A DNA stretch of 52,423 bases from Oscillospiraceae bacterium. GTDB lineage: Bacteria > Bacillota > Clostridia > UMGS1840 > HGM11507. The stretch is taken from positions 1 through 52,423 of the forward strand of contig SVKB01000017.1 of NCBI GenBank assembly GCA_015068665.1. Direction: 5' to 3'. Positions within the stretch are counted from its first letter, which is position 1. Every line of letters starts with the position of its first letter. Positions 18,175 through 25,119 of the stretch are shown here, piece by piece. Made by a program: the position numbers and the translations under genes. The notes under the pieces are model-generated. The model was not told the origin of the DNA, did no database searches, and saw only the letters and a list, made by a program, of their open reading frames with translations.

Positions 18175-18759
18175 ATGATAAAAAAGAATGATAAAAACAC
18201 AAAGGGTAAGATAATCAATGCTGCCTGGGATTTATTCTACGAGCAGGGATATGAGTATACTACCGTTGAAGAAATAATTGAAAAATCGGGTACCTCCAAG
18301 GGCTCTTTTTACCATTATTTTGAAGGTAAGGATGCACTTTTAGGCTCCCTTTCATATATTTTTGATGAAGAATATGAAAAGCTTCAGAAAAATCTTAATG
18401 AGAATATGACCTCTCTTGAAACCCTTTTATATCTTAACAGGGAGCTTTTTAAAATAATTGAAGACAGAATTGACATAGAGCTTCTTACAAGGCTTTATTC
18501 AACCCAGCTTATTACGAAGGGAGAAAAACACCTTCTCGACAACAAAAGACTGTATTATAAGCTTCTTAAAAAGATTGTATCCGAAGGGCAGAAAAAGGGC
18601 GAGCTTACCGATGAAATTACGGTAAATGAAATTGTAAGGATATATGCAATGAGTGAAAGAGCGCTTATTTATGACTGGTGCTTGTGCGGAGGAGAATATT
18701 CACTTGTTTCCTATGCCAAAAAGGTTATGCCTATGTATTTGTCGGGAATTATAAAATAA
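18175..18759 (+). CDS. TetR/AcrR-family transcriptional regulator
   Basis: The protein has 194 residues. The N-terminal helix-turn-helix is clear: KGKIINAAWDLFYEQGYEYT, then TVEEIIEKSGTSKGSFYHYF and KDALL (about residues 10-52). The C-terminal ligand-binding half is all-helical and not diagnostic. It has its own promoter 62 bp after spmB and ends at a strong terminator, so it need not regulate spmAB. The target genes and ligand are unknown. The start is an ATG after ACGGAGA. Confidence 0.9.
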   Translation: MIKKNDKNTKGKIINAAWDLFYEQGYEYTTVEEIIEKSGTSKGSFYHYFEGKDALLGSLSYIFDEEYEKLQKNLNENMTSLETLLYLNRELFKIIEDRIDIELLTRLYSTQLITKGEKHLLDNKRLYYKLLKKIVSEGQKKGELTDEITVNEIVRIYAMSERALIYDWCLCGGEYSLVSYAKKVMPMYLSGIIK

Positions 18760-18773
18760 ATAATTATAAAAAG

Positions 18774-18798
18774 GCGGATGCCGACGGCATCCGCTTTT
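18774..18798. terminator. Two-way terminator between the TetR gene and the ACT/metallo-hydrolase gene
   Basis: GCGGATGCC (18774-18782) pairs with GGCATCCGC (18786-18794) around a 3-base loop. An A-run precedes it and a TTTTA run follows. It serves two convergent genes. Confidence 0.88.
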
Positions 18799-20212
18799 AT
18801 ACATCCCAGTAGCAGGGGGCTCCGTGTCCGCCCAGTATAAGCCATTTTCCCTTATCTAAAAGCGGCTTGATTTCCCGTCTTACTCTTGCGGCAAGCTCAG
18901 GCTCGGAATCCACCGAGGACATAAGATAGGGTGCAATTTTATTAAACTCGGACTGTGCTTTGATACAGTCCTTTATATTTATAAAGATATCACCCGTAAG
19001 AACAAAGCGTTTTTTTCTTTCTACAAAAACGGTTTCTCCCCTGACATGACCGCCCGAGCCTTCATATACTTCAAAAGAAAGAGAGCCGAAATCGAGACTT
19101 CCGATATAAGACATAAGTCCCCCGCTTTGCTTTTTACCGATAATCTTAAAATTCTTACAGGTGGGATACCTATATCCCGAAAGAATTTTACTTATTTTTA
19201 CATAGGGACTGTGAGATGCAATTTCCTCACGGTACCCTTTTTTTCCATTGGAAACGTTTATAAGATTTAAAGCAGTGTTTTCACTTAAATAAACTCTTTT
19301 AAATTCATCAAGAAAACCAATATGGTCAACATCGGAATGTGTAAGAAGAATTTCCTTATCGTATTTATCAAAATCGGGAATTTCCTTTCTTAACACATCG
19401 AAAAGCTCTTCCTTATAGCAATTAAAGCCTGCATCAACAAATAAAAGCTTATCCTTTAAGTTAAAAACCGTTACATTGCTTCCGCAGGGCGGCTCGATAA
19501 CTGTAAGGTCAATTTCTTCAAAATGAGTTATGCGGGGAATGTAGCCTTCCCCTTTGGCACTTTGTATATATTCGCTGAATTTTCCTATAAAGCCGAAAAC
19601 CTCGAAGGGAGGAAGATTTCTTTCCTCTAAAAGCTGCATTATAAGGTTGGAATTTATTAAAAGCTCTCTTTTTTCATCCCGGCTAAGACTCATTTTTTTA
19701 GAAATATCATTTACAAAGCTTACATAAAACACGGTATTATCAAGAGCCTTTTCGCTGCTTTTATAATTAATTACTCTTATCGGACAAAGCTCGCTCACAC
19801 TTTTTTTAAACTCATCGAATTTTTTCTCATCCGAAACTAAAAGTCCCATTTTAAAATTCTGAAAGCCTGTTCCCTCGCTTCTTGAATTTATATAGGAAAT
19901 ATTGAATTTAAATTCATTTATAACCGACAAAACCGGAAGCAGAGCTCCCGGTTCATCTGAAAGATAAAATTCCATTAAAATTACATTTTCGCCGGTAAGC
20001 TCGCCTTTTATATAGCCTTCCTTTTCAAGCCTTTTTTCCGCCTCACATAAAGCGCCTTCATCCCCTGAAGCTTCAATAAAGAGCATAGTGGAATCAACCG
20101 CCTTGTTATAGCTGACCCTTAAAATATTTATCTTAAGCTCGTTTAAGATTTCAGCCGCCTTTAAAAAGGCACCGATCTTATCGGGCATTACCGTTGTAAA
20201 AACCTTATTCAT
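18797..20212 (-). CDS. Tandem ACT domains fused to a metallo-beta-lactamase-fold hydrolase
   Basis: The protein has 471 residues. Two ACT-like regulatory domains sit at the N-terminus (about 3-70, VFTTVMPDKIGAFLKAAEIL; and 77-150, MEFYLSDEPGALLPVLSVIN). A linker and a metallo-hydrolase domain follow (about 240-471). The metal motif reads THSDVDHIG (H292, D294, D296, H297), a variant of HxHxDH with Asp for the second His. Later ligands are GGHVRGETVF, LTGDIF and GGHGAP. ACT domains usually sense amino acids, so a hydrolase controlled by an amino acid is inferred; the substrate is unknown. The ATG at 20212 lies 4 bp after the upstream symporter's stop with AGGA in between; a TTG at 20227 is rejected. 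Confidence 0.8.
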   Translation of the reverse strand: MNKVFTTVMPDKIGAFLKAAEILNELKINILRVSYNKAVDSTMLFIEASGDEGALCEAEKRLEKEGYIKGELTGENVILMEFYLSDEPGALLPVLSVINEFKFNISYINSRSEGTGFQNFKMGLLVSDEKKFDEFKKSVSELCPIRVINYKSSEKALDNTVFYVSFVNDISKKMSLSRDEKRELLINSNLIMQLLEERNLPPFEVFGFIGKFSEYIQSAKGEGYIPRITHFEEIDLTVIEPPCGSNVTVFNLKDKLLFVDAGFNCYKEELFDVLRKEIPDFDKYDKEILLTHSDVDHIGFLDEFKRVYLSENTALNLINVSNGKKGYREEIASHSPYVKISKILSGYRYPTCKNFKIIGKKQSGGLMSYIGSLDFGSLSFEVYEGSGGHVRGETVFVERKKRFVLTGDIFINIKDCIKAQSEFNKIAPYLMSSVDSEPELAARVRREIKPLLDKGKWLILGGHGAPCYWDV

Positions 20213-20216
20213 AAAA

Positions 20217-21590
20217 TCATCCTGCAAATTTACTTATATATCCCTGAACAAATACAAATAAAACTATAAGAGGAAGAATATATGTTACATATACTCTTAA
20301 CCATTTGGGGAATTTTAGTCCCTTTCCTGTGTTTACCTCTTTTAAAAAGTTATCCCAACCCCAGCCGTATCTCGTTACACAGAAGAAAAGATAAACAAGA
20401 GAGCCTATGGGAAGAAGATTGTTACTTACTATAAAGTCTTCAAGATCCATAATGTTTGAGCCTGCACCAAGGGGCATAAAGCCGCTTAATACATTAAAGC
20501 CAAGCACACAGGGCATTGCAAGAACTATGATTAAAATAATGTTCATGGCAACTGCCTTTTTTCTTGAAAAGCCCCATAAATCCATAGCAAAGGAAATAAT
20601 ATTTTCAAACACTGCCACAACTGTGGAAAGTGCCGCAAAGGACATAAAGATGAAGAATAAAATTCCCCATATTCTGCCGCCTGCCATTGCATTGAAAATA
20701 TTAGGCAGTGTTATAAATACAAGATTCGGTCCGCTGTCTGCATTTACTCCGAAAGAGAAGCAGGCAGGGAAAATAATAAGACCTGACATAAGAGCAACCA
20801 GTGTATCAAGACAAAGAATATTTACCGATTCACCCATAAGACTTCTTTCTTTACCGATATAGCTTCCGAAAATTGCCATTGAGCCAATGCCTATACTTAA
20901 GGTAAAGAATGCCTGCCCCATTGCGGCAGAAACAACATCAAAAAATCCGTGCTCCATCATTTTGCCAAAATCAGGCATAAGATAGAATCTAAGTCCCTCT
21001 GCAGCTCCCGGTAAGGTTACCGAACGGACTACAAGAATAAGAAGAATAACGAAAAGGCTTGACATCATTACCTTAGTTATTTTTTCAACACCGTTCTGAA
21101 GACCAAGTGCACAGATTGCAAAGCCGATAAGAACAGCAACAACCATCCAGACAGTAAGTGTTACGGGTTCGGATACCATATTGCCGAAAATCTCTCCGAT
21201 GCCTGCAGCATCAAGACCTGTAAATTCACCCTTTATCATTTTAACCGTATATAAAAGCATCCAGCCTGCAATTACGGTATAAAACATCATTAAAAGATAG
21301 TTGGCTATCATTGCAAAATAGCCGAAGATATGCCATTTTGTTCCCTTTGGTTCAAGGACCTTGAAGGAGGTTGCGGCACTTGCCTGACTTGCTCGTCCCA
21401 CTGCAAACTCCATAGTCATAACGGGAAGTCCCAGTACAACTAAAAAGAAAAGATAAACAAGGACAAATGCGGCACCGCCGTACTGACCTGTTATATGCGG
21501 AAATCTCCATACATTTCCAAGACCGATTGCACAGCCTGCGGATATTAATATAAATCCGAGACGTGATGATAATTTTTCTCTATTACCCAT
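20217..21590 (-). CDS. Sodium-dependent transporter, neurotransmitter:sodium symporter (SNF) family
   Basis: A 457-residue membrane protein with about 11-12 hydrophobic segments. It starts with the family signature GFILISAGCAIGLGNVWRFP and continues with GGAAFVLVYLFFL and AFFTLSIGIGSM. Prokaryotic members such as LeuT, TnaT and MhsT import amino acids with sodium, so amino-acid import is the best guess. It is followed, 4 bp later, by the ACT-domain hydrolase. This supports an amino-acid-related role for both. The ATG follows AAGGGGAA. Confidence 0.9.
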   Translation of the reverse strand: MGNREKLSSRLGFILISAGCAIGLGNVWRFPHITGQYGGAAFVLVYLFFLVVLGLPVMTMEFAVGRASQASAATSFKVLEPKGTKWHIFGYFAMIANYLLMMFYTVIAGWMLLYTVKMIKGEFTGLDAAGIGEIFGNMVSEPVTLTVWMVVAVLIGFAICALGLQNGVEKITKVMMSSLFVILLILVVRSVTLPGAAEGLRFYLMPDFGKMMEHGFFDVVSAAMGQAFFTLSIGIGSMAIFGSYIGKERSLMGESVNILCLDTLVALMSGLIIFPACFSFGVNADSGPNLVFITLPNIFNAMAGGRIWGILFFIFMSFAALSTVVAVFENIISFAMDLWGFSRKKAVAMNIILIIVLAMPCVLGFNVLSGFMPLGAGSNIMDLEDFIVSNNLLPIGSLVYLFFCVTRYGWGWDNFLKEVNTGKGLKFPKWLRVYVTYILPLIVLFVFVQGYISKFAG

Positions 21591-21639
21591 ATTGTTCCCC
21601 TTTTTTCATTTTTTAAATTACTGTATATAATATTAACAT

Positions 21640-21648
21640 ATTATACCA
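21640..21648 (-). promoter_or_regulatory. Extended -10 promoter element of the SNF transporter gene
   Basis: On the minus strand the sequence TGGTATAAT is a perfect -10 with the upstream TG extension, about 50 bp before the start codon. The -35 region would fall inside the 3' end of the alcohol dehydrogenase gene and is weak (AAATAT). Transcription could also read through from upstream. Confidence 0.45.
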
Positions 21649-22758
21649 CTATAATTCAAGACATATTTTAAACATATCAACTTCCCCGTCATAATCCACA
21701 TCAAAGGGGCAGGAAAGAACATTTTTTGCCTGTATGGTTGTTTTGGTCCATTCTTCCACCTCGTCTATGCTGATTTTTTCATCACCGGGAAGTATTGCCT
21801 TTAAATATGAGGCCACATCCGAAAGCTCTGAAAAACCTAAAAACCTAAGAACCTTGTCTATCTTTTCCCCTTTTACCGCACAGGCTCTTTTCATATATTC
21901 ATAAAGCAAAAGCCCGTTGGCTCTTCCGTGGGGAATCTCCTTATAATAGGTAAGAGGATATCCCATTGAATGAACAATGGTTGTTCCTGTGTGAGCTATT
22001 ACACAGCCTGCAAGCATAGAGCCGTATAAAAGTTCAGTACATTCATCCCTTAAAAAGCTGCCCTTTAACATATTATCCTTATATTTTCCCATTACCTTAA
22101 GCCCTTCCTCGGCTACCTTATCGGTATCGGGAGTTGCTTTTTTATTGGTGTAGCCCTCTATAAGATGACAAAGAGCATCAACATAAGTATTTCTTGCCAC
22201 AAAAAGTGGAATATTAAGATTGTATTTGCCATCCAGAAAAGCCTTTTTATAAAAAACCGATTCTGAAGCAAAGCTCTTTTTGGTTTTCTCCCTGTGAAGA
22301 GTTAAAATAGAATAGGGTGTGGTTTCCGAGCCTGTTCCTGCAGTTGTGGGCACTGCTATCATCGGAAGAGGCTCATTTTTATAGTTATCCTTAAATATAT
22401 CGTAAAGCTCAAAATTCCCGTCTACGGGATTTTTTGCATATACTGAGATAGCCTTTGCCGCATCAAGAGGAGAGCCGCCGCCAATTCCTATCAGAAAATC
22501 GGCATTTTCCTCTCTTGCCTTAATTCCTCCCTCATAAACCTCTTCAATTGAGGGATTGTTATTTACCTTATCGTAAATAAAATAGCTTATGCCCTGTCTG
22601 GAAAGAGCATCGCACACATCCCTTAAGGCACCGGATTTTTCCCCGGAGGATTTACCCGTTACAATAAAGGCTTTTTTACCCATTTTAAACTCGGCGGAGT
22701 TGTTATGAATTACGTCATTACCCATAAAAACCTTTGTGGGCACTAATAAATTTTCCAT
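21649..22758 (-). CDS. Iron-containing alcohol dehydrogenase
   Basis: A 369-residue protein of the group III (Fe-ADH) family, NAD(P)H-dependent and cytoplasmic. The cofactor motif LIGIGGGSPLDAAKAIS lies near residues 90-106, and AVPTTAGTGSETTPYS follows. The metal site is formed by NTYVDALCHLIEGY, TGTTIVHSMGYPL and IPHGRANGLLL (Asp and three His). The reaction direction and substrate are unknown; aldehyde reduction in fermentation is usual. It is divergent from the GNAT gene with overlapping promoters. The ATG follows AGGAGA. Confidence 0.92.
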   Translation of the reverse strand: MENLLVPTKVFMGNDVIHNNSAEFKMGKKAFIVTGKSSGEKSGALRDVCDALSRQGISYFIYDKVNNNPSIEEVYEGGIKAREENADFLIGIGGGSPLDAAKAISVYAKNPVDGNFELYDIFKDNYKNEPLPMIAVPTTAGTGSETTPYSILTLHREKTKKSFASESVFYKKAFLDGKYNLNIPLFVARNTYVDALCHLIEGYTNKKATPDTDKVAEEGLKVMGKYKDNMLKGSFLRDECTELLYGSMLAGCVIAHTGTTIVHSMGYPLTYYKEIPHGRANGLLLYEYMKRACAVKGEKIDKVLRFLGFSELSDVASYLKAILPGDEKISIDEVEEWTKTTIQAKNVLSCPFDVDYDGEVDMFKICLEL

Positions 22759-22773
22759 AGTTTTTCTCCTGAT

Positions 22774-22802
22774 ATTGTATTTTTAATTTTTATTTGATAT
22801 AA
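22774..22802 (-). promoter_or_regulatory. Promoter of the iron alcohol dehydrogenase gene
   Basis: On the minus strand, TTATAT (22797-22802), a 17-base spacer and TACAAT (22774-22779), 15 bp before the start codon. It occupies almost exactly the same bases as the opposing GNAT promoter. The -35 is weak. Confidence 0.45.
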
Positions 22803-22803
22803 T
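22775..22803 (+). promoter_or_regulatory. Promoter of the GNAT-DUF2953 unit
   Basis: TTGTAT (22775-22780), a 17-base spacer and TATAAT (22798-22803) with an upstream TG (TGATATAAT). It lies about 19 bp before the start codon and overlaps the opposing promoter almost completely. Confidence 0.55.
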
Positions 22804-22821
22804 TATCTTCAGGTGATAATT

Positions 22822-23271
22822 ATGATAAGACATATCGAAAAAAAAGATGTATCCGGTGTTATTAAGCTTATGAAGGAGTTTTACTCCTCCCCTGCCGTTT
22901 TACACTCTGTTAATGAAAAGAATTTCTCAAAAACAGTTGATGAGGCATTAAATGCAAGCCCCTATGTTAAAATCCTGGTTTATGAAAAGGATGGAATAAT
23001 CGCAGGCTACTGCCAGCTTTCCTTATCCTACTCAAATGAAGCGGGCGGTCTTAACGTTTTTATAGAAGAGATTATGATTGACTCCGCCTACCGCAGTCAG
23101 GGTATGGGAACCGAAATGCTTCAGTATATATTTGACCTTTATAAGGATGCCAGAAGATTCCGTCTTGAGGTTACAAAAGAAAACACCGGCGCATACACTC
23201 TTTATAAAAAGCAGGGCTTTAAAACCCTTGATTATACACAAATGATTATCGATAAGGAGGAACAGGAATGA
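22822..23271 (+). CDS. GNAT-family N-acetyltransferase
   Basis: A 149-residue acetyl-CoA-dependent acetyltransferase. Motif A is visible as IDSAYRSQGMGTEMLQYIF (the Q/RxxGxG/A loop near residues 93-103). Motif B is FRLEVTKENTGAYTLYKKQGF. The substrate is unknown; the family includes protein, amino-acid and antibiotic acetylases. The ATG at 22822 is chosen over the GTG at 22813, because that GTG overlaps the ribosome site AGGTGAT. The stop overlaps the next start (ATGA), coupling it to the DUF2953 gene. Confidence 0.9.
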   Translation: MIRHIEKKDVSGVIKLMKEFYSSPAVLHSVNEKNFSKTVDEALNASPYVKILVYEKDGIIAGYCQLSLSYSNEAGGLNVFIEEIMIDSAYRSQGMGTEMLQYIFDLYKDARRFRLEVTKENTGAYTLYKKQGFKTLDYTQMIIDKEEQE

Positions 23272-23861
23272 ATTTTCTCGTTATTTTCGGAATAATTCTT
23301 TTCCTTATTATTCTTTTACTTGTTGTTCCCGTAAAGCTTACCCTTTCAAAAAATCCGTCGGATTATATTAAGGTTATTATAGAGGTGCTTTTTATCCCCA
23401 TTAAGCTTACCCTTAAGAAAAAGGATAAAAAAACGAAGAAAAATGACACAAAACCAAAGGAAAAGAAACCCCTTAAAGATAACGGCAAAAAGCCTTTAAG
23501 CTTTAAGGAGAAGGTTATATTCTACTGCTCTCTTTTAACCAATGCATTAAAGGAATTAAAGCATATTCTTTACCATGTAAGAATATCCGACCTTTCGGTA
23601 AGACTTACTCTTTCAGAGGGAAATGCAGCATTTACAGCCATTGCAGTTGGCGGAATCAATACTGCAATTTATCCTCTTTTAGGTCTTGTGGAAAGCTACT
23701 GTAAGGTTGACAAGGGGGCATTTAAGGTTAATGTTTGCCCCGAATACAACACGGGAAAATCTACTTTTTCATTTTCCCTTTCCCTTCACCTTGCGGTTAT
23801 TCATCTAATGGTGGGCGGATTAAAGCTTTACAGCTTTTACAAAAAAGAAACAAGTAAGTAG
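23268..23861 (+). CDS. DUF2953 domain-containing membrane-anchored protein
   Basis: The protein has 197 residues. An N-terminal hydrophobic helix (about 2-22) is followed by a short beta-rich segment and a very lysine-rich stretch (about 50-78). The rest contains the DUF2953-like region (HVRISDLSVRLTLSEGNAAF, then NVCPEY). In Clostridia this family often sits near sporulation protein YtfJ genes, but none is seen here. Function is unknown. It overlaps the GNAT gene by 4 bp and has GGAGGAACAGG before its ATG. It converges on the TPR gene with 9 bp between stops and no obvious terminator. Confidence 0.7.
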   Translation: MNFLVIFGIILFLIILLLVVPVKLTLSKNPSDYIKVIIEVLFIPIKLTLKKKDKKTKKNDTKPKEKKPLKDNGKKPLSFKEKVIFYCSLLTNALKELKHILYHVRISDLSVRLTLSEGNAAFTAIAVGGINTAIYPLLGLVESYCKVDKGAFKVNVCPEYNTGKSTFSFSLSLHLAVIHLMVGGLKLYSFYKKETSK

Positions 23862-23870
23862 ACATTTATA

Positions 23871-24677
23871 CTATTCGAGATATTCCTTTTCACGAAGGTA
23901 TTTTTCATCCCCTGTAAGCTCATATAAAACATCAAGGCAGTACATTGCCGATTTATTGTTAAGCTGTTTTGTAAGCTCGTAGGAAAGGTCGTAAATCATA
24001 CCTAATACCTCCATATCAAGGGAATATTCAAGACCGTCCTTTTTAAGCGTGCTTATAATCTCCTCGGTTACGGGGGGATTTTTTATATCCTCTTTACCGA
24101 GTATGAAGGTTATGCCCTCATTTGAAACAGGGATTTCAAAGATATCCTTACTGAGAAGATATAAGGAAAGGGCTGTTTTATAATCCTCCTTAAGACGGTA
24201 ATATTCGCCCATATAGGCATAATATTTACTGTAGGAAACCTTATCTAAAATATAGCTTCGCACCGCCTTTAATACTATAAGAAGCTTCTGAAGCTCACCT
24301 GTTTTTATAAAAACTCTTGCCAGCTCATAAAATATATTAGGGTCAACGGGATTCCAGTAGAGTGCTTTTTTCAAAGACTCCTCCGCTTCCTTGTAGTTTT
24401 CGTAAAAAATTTCAATATGAGCCTTACACATATAAAGTGTTCTGAAGTCTATTCCTCCCTGCTTAAAATTCTTTTCGGGAGAAAGCTTCATATTATAGAT
24501 ATAAAACTGAATGGGAGAATCGAAATTAAAATAACGGATTTCGTCTCCCTCTTTAAATTTATCCTTATGCTCCGAAAGAAGCTCTGAAATCATATCGTAG
24601 GCGGAGACATAGTCGTCCGCCTTTAAATATTCACCGATTTCATTCAGGTCTTCATTTATTAAGTCATAGCCTATCAT
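23871..24677 (-). CDS. Tetratricopeptide-repeat protein of unknown function
   Basis: A 268-residue soluble, acidic, helical protein. TPR-like helical pairs are seen around residues 70-180, for example AHIEIFYENYKEAEESLKKA followed by LYWNPVDPNIFYELARVFIK. Such repeats mediate protein contacts. No catalytic motif is seen. It is the last gene of the 17-gene minus-strand series and overlaps the RDD gene by 4 bp, so the two products may act together at the membrane. Confidence 0.7.
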   Translation of the reverse strand: MIGYDLINEDLNEIGEYLKADDYVSAYDMISELLSEHKDKFKEGDEIRYFNFDSPIQFYIYNMKLSPEKNFKQGGIDFRTLYMCKAHIEIFYENYKEAEESLKKALYWNPVDPNIFYELARVFIKTGELQKLLIVLKAVRSYILDKVSYSKYYAYMGEYYRLKEDYKTALSLYLLSKDIFEIPVSNEGITFILGKEDIKNPPVTEEIISTLKKDGLEYSLDMEVLGMIYDLSYELTKQLNNKSAMYCLDVLYELTGDEKYLREKEYLE

Positions 24678-25108
24678 CTTAAGGTACCTCCGTCATAGGG
24701 TGCGTTTTCATCTGTAACCTCGGTTTTTAAAGCATAATCGTAAAACAGCTTGTTCCCGGGAAGAAAAAACGATAAGGCTACAATAACCGGGCATATATAA
24801 AGGGTGATAACCTTTATAAAGGGACGAAGAATTCTTGCCGCTATTCCCTTACCCGTATAAATGATTTTAAGCCCCAATATTTTTTTACCGATGGTCTGAC
24901 CGATAATTTCACATATTATAAAATACATGGTAAGAACACCTACGGTGATTGCGGTCATTTCCACATTAAGAGCGTCAAAGGTCATTTTAAAATCTTCATT
25001 TCCCGCAACTGACTGACCAATAAAAATCTGATAGATAAATCCAACTGTCACCCCTATAAGCAGGGCATCAATAAGACCTGCGTATATTCTTTTTATAAGT
25101 GTTTTCAT
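24674..25108 (-). CDS. RDD-family membrane protein
   Basis: A 144-residue protein with about three to four transmembrane segments. The family marks are the early Arg plus Asp pair (KRIYAGLIDALLIG near 6-19) and the GQTIGKKILGLKI motif near 70-82. RDD proteins are poorly understood; some affect ion transport. It is coupled by a 4-bp overlap to the TPR gene and lies 11 bp after mutS2. Confidence 0.82.
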   Translation of the reverse strand: MKTLIKRIYAGLIDALLIGVTVGFIYQIFIGQSVAGNEDFKMTFDALNVEMTAITVGVLTMYFIICEIIGQTIGKKILGLKIIYTGKGIAARILRPFIKVITLYICPVIVALSFFLPGNKLFYDYALKTEVTDENAPYDGGTLR

Positions 25109-25119
25109 ACTTTTACCTC

